Shown here in pieces: positions 1 through 7,127 of a stretch of 37,026 nt of DNA (within the stretch, counting starts at the first letter, position 1; every line of letters begins with the position of its first letter). The translations under genes were made by a program, and so were the position numbers. Origin of the DNA: Clostridia bacterium (GTDB lineage: Bacteria > Bacillota > Clostridia > Peptostreptococcales > JAAYPU01); the NCBI GenBank assembly GCA_016278615.1, contig JADQBM010000021.1:1-37026 (forward strand). The letters are read 5' to 3'. The notes beneath the pieces are model-generated. The model was not told the DNA's origin. It made no database searches and worked only from the letters and a program-made list of their open reading frames with translations.

Positions 1-2
1 TC

Positions 3-254
3 AAAAAAAATATAAAACCCGATGATTTAACACCTCATAGTCCAAAACTAACATTTAATGAAAAATTTGAACTTGAGCAGCTTCCCTCGCAAATTGAAAC
101 TCTTGAAAAGAAACTATCAGACATTGAAACAGAAATCAAAGAACACGTAACTGATTTCACCAAGCTTCAAACCCTTTTGGAACAAAAAAATAATGTAGAA
201 GAAGCACTTCTTTTAAAAATGGAGCGCCAAGAACATCTAATAAACCTTAACTAG
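3..254 (+). CDS. ABC-F family ATPase, C-terminal end (partial)
   Basis: An open frame enters from the left edge and ends at TAG 252-254. The visible 83 residues start with a charged linker and contain KLTFNEKFELEQLP followed by two heptad-rich helices. This is the pattern of the C-terminal coiled-coil domain of Uup/YfmR-type ABC-F proteins, in which 'L(T/S)fkEk.ELe.lp..I..LE' opens the hairpin. These soluble ATPases act on ribosomes or DNA branch structures. The nucleotide-binding domains lie outside the window, so the family call rests on this tail only. The stop codon is formed by the junction with the inverted-repeat element at 252-416, so the natural C-terminus may have been altered by that insertion. 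Confidence 0.7.
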   Translation, partial: KKNIKPDDLTPHSPKLTFNEKFELEQLPSQIETLEKKLSDIETEIKEHVTDFTKLQTLLEQKNNVEEALLLKMERQEHLINLN

Positions 255-416
255 TACAGCGTTCTCTAAATAACTGGGTACTACTATGAGGTTGTTTTTT
301 GATTAGGCAAGAAAAAGAAATGCAGGCGTAGTAGGCTCTACGTCAAGTTTCTTTGACACAGTATAATCGGAAAACAGACCATAGGAATGCGTAGGTATTT
401 AGAGAACGCTGTACTA
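252..416. mobile_element. MITE-like element with 21-bp perfect terminal inverted repeats
   Basis: Positions 252-272 (TAGTACAGCGTTCTCTAAAT plus A) are repeated perfectly in reverse complement at 396-416. The interior is about 120 bp and has no ORF. It holds a small hairpin (CGTAG...CTACG, about 327-342). If the outer TA dinucleotides are target duplications, the element proper is 254-414 with GTACAGCG ends. That is typical of Tc1/mariner-IS630 type MITEs, which insert at TA. It separates the convergent ABC-F and MFS genes, and its folded transcript could also act as a terminator. The family assignment is inference. The inverted repeat itself is directly visible. Confidence 0.75.
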
Positions 417-424
417 TATAAGCC

Positions 425-1792
425 TTATTTTCTCATCTTACCCCTTGCCATTGAAAAGAAGACCCCAAAGCCGCATAGTACAGAGAGTATAAAGAAAATT
501 GCCCGTGAACTCATTAAAAACTGCGGATAATACTCTGAAGTTATTTGTACATTTCCAATTACAAGTGCAAAGACAACCATGGTGATTCCAAGGCTCATAT
601 TTTGTCCCATAACACGCATCGTAGCAAGCATCCCTGAAGCAATGCCATAATACTTCTTATCTACAGAACTCATAATGGCATTGGTATTGGGTGATGAAAA
701 CAATGCAAGCCCTACGCCCAAAATCATTAAGGTGCCTATTATGTACAGCAAGCTAGTAGCCTCTCCTAAGAAAATAAAAAAGACCAGTGCAACAGCTGTC
801 ACGACCATTCCTAAAGACGAGAGCTTCAATGGTTCTATTCTATCCGATAACTTCCCAGCAAAAGGAGAGAGTAAAGCCTGAACTGCTGGTTGAGCGATCA
901 AAATAGCGCCTGCCATTTGAGGTGTAAATCCTTTGATATACTGAAGATATAATCCCAATAAAAAACTCACTGAAAATGTGGCACTATAATTAATCAATGC
1001 TGCTAAGGATGAAAAAATAAACACTCTGTTATTCTTGAAGAGGTCCATTTGCAGTATGGGGCTTGGGCTGCGGGATTCAAATAATCCAAAGGCAATCAGA
1101 CCTACTGCACCCACACTTACGAAGAGAATTCCAAGAGGTTCTGGAAGCCGTGACAGGCCATAAATGAGCAAAAATAAAGACACGCCATAGATGACTGAGC
1201 CAACAAAATCAAACTTCTCTCCCTTTGCTTCAACCCATTCCTCTTTCACTTTCCAAATTATCAAAGTAGCAATTATAATTCCAACTGGCACATTCAAATA
1301 GAAGACACTTCTCCATCCTAAATATTGAGTAAATACACCCCCTAAAAAAGGACCCATAGACAATCCTATATAAACAGCTGCTACATAAATCCCCATGATT
1401 TTACCTCTCTCTTCTTTAGGGAAAAGAGACGTCAATATTGCCACAGCCGTACTATAAATCATTGCACTTCCAATCCCCTGTAAAACTCGAAAGATAATAA
1501 GCTGCACGGAGGAAAAGGAAAATGCACAAAAAAGCGAGGCCATGGTATACAAAATAATGCCGTACAAAAATATCTTTTTTCTTCCTAACATATCTGAAAG
1601 TCGACCAAGGGGCAAAAGAACAATAACAGTTGAAAGCAAATATGAGGTTGCCACCCAACTCAAGGCAACTGCACTCATATTCAACTCTTCACCAATAGTA
1701 GGAAGTGCTATGTTCATAGACGAGCCCATATATGGCATTAAAAAAGATGCAGCAATTGTAACAAATAGTACAATATTTTTGTTATTCTTCAT
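425..1792 (-). CDS. MFS drug/proton antiporter, DHA2 (EmrB/QacA) type
   Basis: This is an integral membrane exporter of about 455 residues. The protein shows the MFS motif A region GRLSDMLGRKK after the second helix, a motif-C-like GPFLGGVFTQYLGWRSVFYLNVP segment typical of proton antiporters, and about 14 hydrophobic helices including the two extra central ones of the DHA2 group. The longer frame reaches 1897, but I choose ATG 1790-1792. It is preceded by GGGAGGAG at good spacing, and a TATAAT hexamer lies at 1844-1849, inside the longer version. The substrate is unknown; drugs or dyes are usual for the family. It is monocistronic, with the MITE-like inverted repeat directly downstream. No regulator gene is adjacent. 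Confidence 0.9.
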   Translation of the reverse strand: MKNNKNIVLFVTIAASFLMPYMGSSMNIALPTIGEELNMSAVALSWVATSYLLSTVIVLLPLGRLSDMLGRKKIFLYGIILYTMASLFCAFSFSSVQLIIFRVLQGIGSAMIYSTAVAILTSLFPKEERGKIMGIYVAAVYIGLSMGPFLGGVFTQYLGWRSVFYLNVPVGIIIATLIIWKVKEEWVEAKGEKFDFVGSVIYGVSLFLLIYGLSRLPEPLGILFVSVGAVGLIAFGLFESRSPSPILQMDLFKNNRVFIFSSLAALINYSATFSVSFLLGLYLQYIKGFTPQMAGAILIAQPAVQALLSPFAGKLSDRIEPLKLSSLGMVVTAVALVFFIFLGEATSLLYIIGTLMILGVGLALFSSPNTNAIMSSVDKKYYGIASGMLATMRVMGQNMSLGITMVVFALVIGNVQITSEYYPQFLMSSRAIFFILSVLCGFGVFFSMARGKMRK

Positions 1793-1843
1793 GAGATTCT
1801 CCTCCCTTGTTTCAACGAACTCTATGGTTATGCTTCTACTCCT

Positions 1844-1849
1844 ATTATA
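1844..1849 (-). promoter_or_regulatory. Candidate -10 box for the MFS gene
   Basis: The minus strand reads TATAAT here, about 52 bases upstream of the chosen ATG. No convincing -35 hexamer is found 16-18 bases further up, so activator dependence is possible. The support is the perfect -10 and its position between the two candidate start codons. Confidence 0.4.
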
Positions 1850-1945
1850 ATGCTTTGTGATATCAAAACCATACCATGAGATTAAATAAACGTCCATATT
1901 ATGATGGAAATTGCTCTAACTTTTGTTGTGATTGTGAATTTGCAG

Positions 1946-1978
1946 AAAAAAATAGCCCGAGGTTTCATTCTCGGGCTA
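1946..1978 (-). terminator. Rho-independent terminator of the small coiled-coil gene
   Basis: A 9-bp perfect stem (TAGCCCGAG 1953-1961 with CTCGGGCTA 1970-1978) is followed on the minus strand by seven T (A-run 1946-1952). It lies 65 bases after the stop codon at 2043. Confidence 0.9.
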
Positions 1979-2042
1979 AGTTAGGATGGATTCCATTCCC
2001 CATCTACATATTTCTAATTTTTATGTAAATTAAATTAATGCA

Positions 2043-2308
2043 TTATTTGTTGACTTTTTCCTTTTCCTTTTCTTCAATCTTGCTTTCTATTTCTCTTGCT
2101 TCTTCAAAAAGATCCTTCAATTTTTCTTCGTCTAAGCCTTCTTCTTTCATCATTTCATAGGTCAAATCGCCCATTTCTTGTAGCTTAGCCTTTTTCTTTT
2201 GTCTCAAAGAAGTAATCTCCGCCTGTAACTTTCCGGTTTCTACTAAAGCTGCTGATTTCTCACCTGCAACACTCATGCCTTTTTTACTTTGTCAAAAACA
2301 TTTCCCAT
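2043..2308 (-). CDS. Small coiled-coil protein, needs -1 frameshift (or carries a frameshift mutation)
   Basis: The open frame 2043-2276 encodes a very charged, helical 77-residue protein (KLQAEITSLRQKKKAKLQE...). Similar small coiled-coil proteins of Clostridia usually start with a short N-terminal 'MGN-FDK-' segment, as far as I recall. That segment is present upstream in another frame. ATG 2306-2308, with a perfect GGAGG 8 bases before it, reads MGNVFDKVKKA and stops at TGA 2273-2275. The zero frame passes through A AAA AAG (2279-2285), the classic -1 slippery heptamer. A one-base backward slip at AAG gives ...VKKGMSVAGEKSA..., joining the two frames exactly. Alternatives are a one-A deletion in an A-run, a sequencing error, or reinitiation at the ATG that overlaps the TGA (ATGA). 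The function is unknown. No signal peptide or membrane segment is seen. Confidence 0.65.
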
Positions 2309-2450
2309 TTTATTATCCTCCTTTTTTTCACAGCCCTATGACTGTTTATCTGAGGTCGATCCATAGATGCACTAAACTAAGAATATCATATCTCTTTATA
2401 AATATGTTGTATTACTGTTCGTTATGTTAAATCTTTTACCAAAAACCAAA

Positions 2451-2478
2451 TGACGCGTTCCACGCGCGCCACGGGGAC
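2451..2478. repeat. GC-rich REP-like fragment
   Basis: The 269-base spacer 2309-2577 is AT-rich except for this stretch (CGCGTTCCACGCGCGCCACG), which holds CGCG-TTCCA-CGCG. Its composition is unlike the surroundings. It resembles the 'CCCCGTGGCGCG' type dispersed repeats seen in several Clostridia. Only one copy is in the window, so it cannot be shown to be repetitive here. I see no gene in the rest of the spacer. Confidence 0.3.
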
Positions 2479-2577
2479 TATGAGCTTTTGTGATAAAACT
2501 TTTTTAGACTACTCTCTTTAACAAGAGTTTTAACTGCATGTTTAACCGTACTTATATAATGCTAAAAATATTGAATC

Positions 2578-3021
2578 CTATGAGTATAATGTACCTTGAT
2601 CAATTATTAATAAAGCAACTGTTAGTGGAAGATTAAACCTTTTTTTGCCTGCTCCACCAGGATTTATATACAGTACTTTATCTTTAATGACTGTCGTGTA
2701 TATGTGAGAGTGTCCACTAATAATAATATCAAACCCTTCTACTGCAGGGTCAAAGGGTATTTCCTTCAAATCATGCAACACATAGATATTCAAATTTTCG
2801 ATTTTTATAGCTCTTGAAACTGGAAATTTTTCAGCCCATTCTTTTTTATCAATATTACCTCTTATAGCCAAAACAGGTGCAATAGAGGTCAATGCATCAA
2901 TTACTTGTATATTTCCAATATCACCAGCATGAATAATCATTTCACATCCTTCAAAAATTCTATTAACTTTGTTTGAAAGTGTTCCATGTGTATCCGATAT
3001 AATTCCAATAATTGATGACAC
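2578..3021 (-). CDS. YfcE/MJ0936-type metallophosphoesterase
   Basis: This is a 147-residue cytosolic phosphodiesterase of the calcineurin-like superfamily. All metal-binding blocks are present: GIISDTHG (D and H), HAGDIGN, RGNID, SGHSHIY and the closing YINPGG. The start is GTG 3019-3021, because AGGAGG sits 8 bases upstream. The frame continues to 3132 with low-quality sequence that would overlap ftsX, so the longer start is rejected. Homologues hydrolyse model phosphodiesters; the natural substrate is generally unknown. It lies 76 bases after ftsX and could be co-transcribed with it. Confidence 0.85.
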   Translation of the reverse strand: MSSIIGIISDTHGTLSNKVNRIFEGCEMIIHAGDIGNIQVIDALTSIAPVLAIRGNIDKKEWAEKFPVSRAIKIENLNIYVLHDLKEIPFDPAVEGFDIIISGHSHIYTTVIKDKVLYINPGGAGKKRFNLPLTVALLIIDQGTLYS

Positions 3022-3097
3022 AATATCATCCTCCTGTGCGATTACCTCCATGACAAGTGGCTTTTCCCCTTGGCTTTTGCAAACGAAACGTCGCGGC

Positions 3098-3985
3098 TTA
3101 CTTACTTTTTGAAGTTGTAAGACCCAAAACACTTCCTGCTAATCCTAAAGCAAAACTTAAAGAAACAATAAGTAGTGTCAAATTAAGATTGAGAGACCCC
3201 CTTAACGGTAATGGTATAAAAGGAAAGGGTCCATTTAATTGGAAGTAAATATGCTCCAATACAAATGTTACCAGAACCGAAGCCAAAATGCCCCCACCTA
3301 TGGTCAGAAGCAGTCCTTCTAAAAGAAATGGAACTGCAATAAAAAGTTCAGGTGCTCCTAGTAATCTCAGCGTATTGATTTGATCCCTGTTATTATACAC
3401 TCCCATTCTAATAATATGAGATACTATGACCAATGTACAAATGCCAACTGCCACAACCACCAAAAATCCCAAAGTCATCATTAATCGAGCAATGTTATCA
3501 ATGCGGTCTAAGATTTCGCGATTATCTCTAACATGGTCAATAAAATCTATAGACTGCAATCCATGTAAAATAGCATCCATTTCCTCTAGGTTAATGCCTA
3601 CCTCAATAAAGGGGCTGAATGGATTCTCGTCGAAAAATTCCAAAACACGGGCATCTTCTCCTAAAATTCCAACCATTCTTGTGTAGGCTTCGTCTTTATT
3701 GACTACTCGTGTCTCTTGGACACCTTTTACTAGCCTTATCTCCTCTACGATCCCTGAAACATCTGAATCCCCAATGCCTTCGTCATAATAAACACTGACC
3801 TCTGCTTCACCTTGAATGGCGGCTACTACATGATTACTCATCCACCAACCAGAAATAATCATTGCGAAAATAAAAAATATAAGCCCTGTGCTGATGAGAG
3901 AAAAAAAATTAGATATCCAATTTAACCGGATGAGGGTCATTGCTTCTTTGAAAAAGTATCTCATATTGTTAATAAGTTGTCTCAT
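3098..3985 (-). CDS. ftsX: Cell-division ABC transporter permease FtsX
   Basis: The protein has 295 residues with the FtsX layout: a short cytoplasmic N-terminus, TM1 at about 22-48, a large extracellular domain (about 50-165, with VQETRVVNKDEAYTRM and the ENPFSPFIEV stretch), then three membrane segments at about 168-192, 208-245 and 268-290. FtsX does not transport a solute. It relays ATP-driven movements of FtsE through the membrane to an extracellular peptidoglycan-hydrolase regulator. Its ATG overlaps the ftsE stop by 4 bases (ATGA, 3982-3985), so translation is coupled. The extracellular domain should contact the secreted coiled-coil protein encoded at 4685-5797. Confidence 0.95.
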   Translation of the reverse strand: MRQLINNMRYFFKEAMTLIRLNWISNFFSLISTGLIFFIFAMIISGWWMSNHVVAAIQGEAEVSVYYDEGIGDSDVSGIVEEIRLVKGVQETRVVNKDEAYTRMVGILGEDARVLEFFDENPFSPFIEVGINLEEMDAILHGLQSIDFIDHVRDNREILDRIDNIARLMMTLGFLVVVAVGICTLVIVSHIIRMGVYNNRDQINTLRLLGAPELFIAVPFLLEGLLLTIGGGILASVLVTFVLEHIYFQLNGPFPFIPLPLRGSLNLNLTLLIVSLSFALGLAGSVLGLTTSKSK

Positions 3986-4659
3986 TCTGCTTCTACCAGC
4001 CTTTCCAAATACAATTGACCTTTATCCATCCTAATGAATTTGCAATTTTCTTCATTCCCAATCAAATGTGTGGCATGAGTGGTAATGATTACAGTTGTAT
4101 CTTTGTCTCTGAAACTGGTGAGAAGGTTCAATATATTTAAAGCATTGTCTTTATCCAAGTTACCTGTAGGTTCATCTGCAAGTATTAAGGTAGGCTTTCG
4201 TGCAACAGCCCTTGCAATAGCCGCTCGTTGTCTTTCTCCCCAGGACAAATTTTCTACCAAAGAGAACATTTTAGGTTCTAATCCTACTTTCATCAGCGCT
4301 TCCCTAGCATTCTTCTTCATTTGAGTCGATGAAAATCCTAAAAATCGCATTCCCAACATAACATTTTCCATAACCGTTCTTCCATTTATCAACTTGAATT
4401 CTTGAAAGATTGGCCCCATCTGCTGTCTAAGGTGTCTTATGTTAGCACTTTCACTTTCATTCATATGTTTTCCAATGACCATCAAAGAACCCATACTTGG
4501 ATACTCCATCCCCATAAATAATTTTAATAAGCTGGTTTTCCCTGAACCGCTGGGGCCTGTAATATAAATGACTTCCCCTGGAGGAATTACCAGGTTAATA
4601 TTTTTCAAAGCCATAGTACCATTAGTATACTTTAAGTAGACATCTTTTGCTAAAATCAT
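3982..4659 (-). CDS. ftsE: Cell-division ABC ATPase FtsE
   Basis: This 225-residue ATPase carries Walker A GPSGSGKTS (35-43), Q-loop in GPIFQEFKLI (about 82-91), Walker B LILADEPT (158-165) and the H-loop in IITTHAT. It pairs with FtsX and powers conformational signalling to peptidoglycan hydrolases. One residue is odd. The ABC signature reads LSWGERQ (138-144), with Trp where the family has Gly (LSGGE). The codon is TGG, one base away from GGG. ATG 4657-4659 follows AAGGAGGT. The gene order coiled-coil protein, ftsE, ftsX looks like one operon. Confidence 0.95.
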   Translation of the reverse strand: MILAKDVYLKYTNGTMALKNINLVIPPGEVIYITGPSGSGKTSLLKLFMGMEYPSMGSLMVIGKHMNESESANIRHLRQQMGPIFQEFKLINGRTVMENVMLGMRFLGFSSTQMKKNAREALMKVGLEPKMFSLVENLSWGERQRAAIARAVARKPTLILADEPTGNLDKDNALNILNLLTSFRDKDTTVIITTHATHLIGNEENCKFIRMDKGQLYLERLVEAE

Positions 4660-4684
4660 CCTTCAAAACCTCCTTGGGACCCAA

Positions 4685-5797
4685 CTAAAACAGACCCATA
4701 CTTATTTTTAATTCTAAGTAACCTTCTTTAATTTCTATAGAACGAAGTTTATTGCTACCAATGATCTTTTTTAAATTCCAAACCATGCCTTCTTCCTGAA
4801 ACAATTCGTTTATAATTTTCTTGTCTAATGGGACCTCATTGAAAATGCCTTCTTCAACTTCAAATTTTATCCTATAGTCATCTAAAAGAAGAAATTTTCC
4901 CGAAACAACAAAATTCTTTTCTGGAATCTCAATTTCAACCTTTTCTGTGTGAAAACTAAAGAGCATCTTTGTTATATTGGTATGCTGCGCTATGAAATGA
5001 TTAAATGATTTTTCATTAATAGATCCGGTCATCCCCAGTAGAGAAAAACTTATCTCCAGTGCATCTGAAGGCAAGTTCCCTTCTTCAACGATTTGTGATA
5101 TTTCTTCTGTCACACTTGTGAAAAGAGGCTTTAGCTCATCCCAGCTCTTTTGAAGCTCAGACAAGTATTCTTCATAGTAACTTCTTTCTTCGTTTAGAGA
5201 CACCAAGAACCTTTCTTTTTCATCTCTAAATTGTTTTTTGCTGTTAATGGATTCTTTTAAGTTGCTTTTTTTCTCTTCCATCTGTATAAGCTTTTCTGAT
5301 ACATCATTTTTTTGAGCATATAGCATTTCTTTACTTATCTGCAAGGTGTCTAAAAGAGCTTTCGTATTACGAGAGAAATCTCTTAAAATATTTATTCTCC
5401 CCAGCATTTCTGAAAGGTTTTCTGAATCCAATACTATCTCAAGGAAAGATCCTGGTCCTTTTTTTTGATAGTTTCTGAGTACTTGCTTTAATAGATCCTT
5501 TTTCTCTTTATAAATGATTTCTTCCTCATAAATATCACCTTCTATTTTTTTTATCTCATTCTCTATATTTGTGATATCTCGATTAATCTCTTCTTCCATT
5601 CTTTCCAACTCTTCAATTTCTTTTGTCATAGTGAAAAGATTTACAAGGATTTCTTTCTCCTCTTCAGATATTCCTACAAGTTTAGCCTGAACTTGTGAAT
5701 AGGAGTTCTCTTGCACCGCATAAATATCGAAGGGAAATGCGAAAATTAAAATAAACAAAAGCATGGTAATAAACAGCGTCTTTTTTGTTGTAAGCAT
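4685..5797 (-). CDS. Secreted coiled-coil protein, probable FtsEX partner without hydrolase domain
   Basis: It has 370 residues. Residues 1-27 form a signal peptide ending at IYA. Residues about 35-225 are long coiled coils. Between the helices lies GSFLEIVLDSENLSEMLGRINILRDF (117-141), the hallmark of the PcsB/EnvC/CwlO N-terminal module that docks onto FtsX. The usual C-terminal CHAP, NlpC/P60 or M23 hydrolase is absent. Residues about 230-370 form an unrecognised beta-rich domain instead. It starts 25 bases upstream of ftsE on the same strand. I infer that it is the extracellular element driven by FtsEX, regulating a hydrolase encoded elsewhere. The start has GAGGAC upstream and is the first residue of the signal peptide. 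Confidence 0.75.
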   Translation of the reverse strand: MLTTKKTLFITMLLFILIFAFPFDIYAVQENSYSQVQAKLVGISEEEKEILVNLFTMTKEIEELERMEEEINRDITNIENEIKKIEGDIYEEEIIYKEKKDLLKQVLRNYQKKGPGSFLEIVLDSENLSEMLGRINILRDFSRNTKALLDTLQISKEMLYAQKNDVSEKLIQMEEKKSNLKESINSKKQFRDEKERFLVSLNEERSYYEEYLSELQKSWDELKPLFTSVTEEISQIVEEGNLPSDALEISFSLLGMTGSINEKSFNHFIAQHTNITKMLFSFHTEKVEIEIPEKNFVVSGKFLLLDDYRIKFEVEEGIFNEVPLDKKIINELFQEEGMVWNLKKIIGSNKLRSIEIKEGYLELKISMGLF

Positions 5798-6040
5798 AAG
5801 TAGTCCTCACCCACTTTAATGGTTCAAATCTAAGTATTTATTCAAACATTTTGTATATTATTTTATCATACCTAATAGATTAAATCTCATGTCTTAGGAT
5901 AAATATTTTTGTACTGGGTTGTAACAATAATATTTTTTAGAATTTATGAGATTACATTAAAGTGTGTTAATTTTTATCTTTTTGGAAATAATGTAATTAA
6001 ACGACGATACTATATTTTATATGAACAAGGAGGATTTCTA

Positions 6041-6607
6041 ATGAAAATAAAAATCATATTATTTGTGCTGATTCTATTAATGACATGTATTCCAGGGTGT
6101 GCTCCAGAACCCACTGTGCCCGATACATCTCCAGATGAGACAACCCCTCCGGAAGCAACGCCAGATGTGGTTGCAACAGCGTCTATAGTAGATAATGAAG
6201 CAGACTTTGAAAAGGCCATTGGAACCAGTGGCACATGGATTGCGTGCTTACTAAACGATTTGACTTTTGAGAAAGATATTGCTCTTGAAGGAGAATACAC
6301 AAACGGTAAAAAAGATGATGAAGGACAAGATATTATTCAAAGAAAAATAGCCTTATATACCCAAGATGAAGATCGTAATGTGACCAACCGATTCACTCTC
6401 ACCGCACCAAAGTTGACCATTAGCAGTCCAAATGCTCGAATTCAAAGTGGTACTTTTAAAGGCGATCTTTATGTTACGGTACCTGACTTCCAATTAGTGG
6501 ACACAACCGTTGACGGCAATGTATACTTTACCACGGAAGAAGCTCAATCAACTTTTACAATGGATGCAACAAGTCAAATAACCGGAACTCAAGAATTGCA
6601 AGAGTAA
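6041..6607 (+). CDS. Small lipoprotein, possible beta-solenoid
   Basis: A lipoprotein precursor of 188 residues. ATG 6041 is preceded by AAGGAGG at 6028-6034; the frame is open further upstream but without a ribosome site. The signal segment MKIKIILFVLILLMTCIPGC gives a lipidated Cys20, followed by a Pro/Thr/Asp-rich linker (21-45). The mature domain (about 50-188) has short alternating strands such as LTISSPNARIQSG and DLYVTVPDFQLVDTTVDGNVYF, suggestive of a small parallel beta-helix. I do not recognise the family. It is divergent from the ftsEX operon and followed by a hairpin at 6636-6662. Confidence 0.75.
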   Translation: MKIKIILFVLILLMTCIPGCAPEPTVPDTSPDETTPPEATPDVVATASIVDNEADFEKAIGTSGTWIACLLNDLTFEKDIALEGEYTNGKKDDEGQDIIQRKIALYTQDEDRNVTNRFTLTAPKLTISSPNARIQSGTFKGDLYVTVPDFQLVDTTVDGNVYFTTEEAQSTFTMDATSQITGTQELQE

Positions 6608-6635
6608 ACAAAAGCACTAGACTATCAGCATTTAG

Positions 6636-6662
6636 AATCGGTTAGTCATTGATTAACCGATT
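6636..6662 (+). terminator. Hairpin after the lipoprotein gene
   Basis: There is a 9-bp perfect stem, AATCGGTTA 6636-6644 with TAACCGATT 6654-6662. The T-tract is short and interrupted (TTTCACCTTT), so termination strength is uncertain. Confidence 0.5.
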
Positions 6663-6689
6663 TCACCTTTGCCAGGAAATCTCCATAAT

Positions 6690-6718
6690 TTGAAAAATAG
6701 CCACTTTTATAGTACAAT
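6690..6718 (+). promoter_or_regulatory. Sigma-A promoter of the ferritin-like gene
   Basis: TTGAAA (6690-6695), a 17-base spacer, and TACAAT (6713-6718). The spacing is ideal, with 5/6 matches in each hexamer. It lies about 40 bases before the ATG at 6760. Confidence 0.7.
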
Positions 6719-6759
6719 TCTAATTGGATAATACATGCAAAATAAAGGAGGTTCATTTT

Positions 6760-7068
6760 ATGCCAGACTTTGGAAATGCATTCTCAGGACTCGCTAAAGA
6801 TCGAAAGCTTACAGATGCAGAACTCATCCGATCCATTCGATTTATGATAGCTGCAGAATATGAAGCCATTCAAATCTATATGCAATTAGCGGAATCTACA
6901 GACAACCCCTTAGCCATTGGTGTTTTAAAAGATATTGCTGATGAAGAAAAGGTTCATGCCGGAGAGTTTCTTCGCTTATTAAAAGAATTGGATCCAGATG
7001 AAGAGAAGTTTTATGCAGAGGGCGCAGAAGAAGTAGAAGAAGAAATTGAAGAACTGAAAAAGAAATAA
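6760..7068 (+). CDS. Ferritin-like diiron protein (EncFtn/rubrerythrin superfamily)
   Basis: This short helical protein has 102 residues. Glu residues in the first helix (IRFMIAAEYEAIQIYMQLAE) and a DEEKVHAGEFLRLL motif in the second form the E...ExxH iron site of encapsulated-ferritin-like proteins. The C-terminal tail is strongly acidic (AEGAEEVEEEIEELKKK). Such half-ferritins dimerise to build a ferroxidase site and oxidise or store iron. In several anaerobes they are cargo of, or fused to, encapsulin. No encapsulin gene is in the window, and no typical cargo-loading peptide is visible at the C-terminus. ATG 6760 follows AAAGGAGG. The frame continues 12 codons upstream without support. Confidence 0.85.
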   Translation: MPDFGNAFSGLAKDRKLTDAELIRSIRFMIAAEYEAIQIYMQLAESTDNPLAIGVLKDIADEEKVHAGEFLRLLKELDPDEEKFYAEGAEEVEEEIEELKKK

Positions 7069-7077
7069 ACAGCACAA

Positions 7078-7118
7078 TTAAACAAAACACCCTCCAAATG
7101 GACGGGTGTTTTGTTTAA
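7078..7118. terminator. Bidirectional terminator between ferritin-like gene and htpG
   Basis: A 15-bp perfect stem (7078-7092 with 7104-7118; core AAAACACCC/GGGTGTTTT) lies between two convergent genes. Each strand ends in a T-rich arm. It starts 9 bases after the ferritin-like stop codon and ends 9 bases from the htpG stop. Confidence 0.85.
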
Positions 7119-7127
7119 TCTATTTCT

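Noticed and set aside
1793-1897. N-terminal extension of the MFS exporter (35 codons)
   Set aside because: No ribosome site, poor sequence, and a perfect TATAAT lies inside it. The ATG at 1792 has GGGAGGAG.
3022-3132. N-terminal extension of the YfcE-like phosphoesterase
   Set aside because: It overlaps ftsX, has no ribosome site, and the GTG at 3021 has AGGAGG at ideal spacing.
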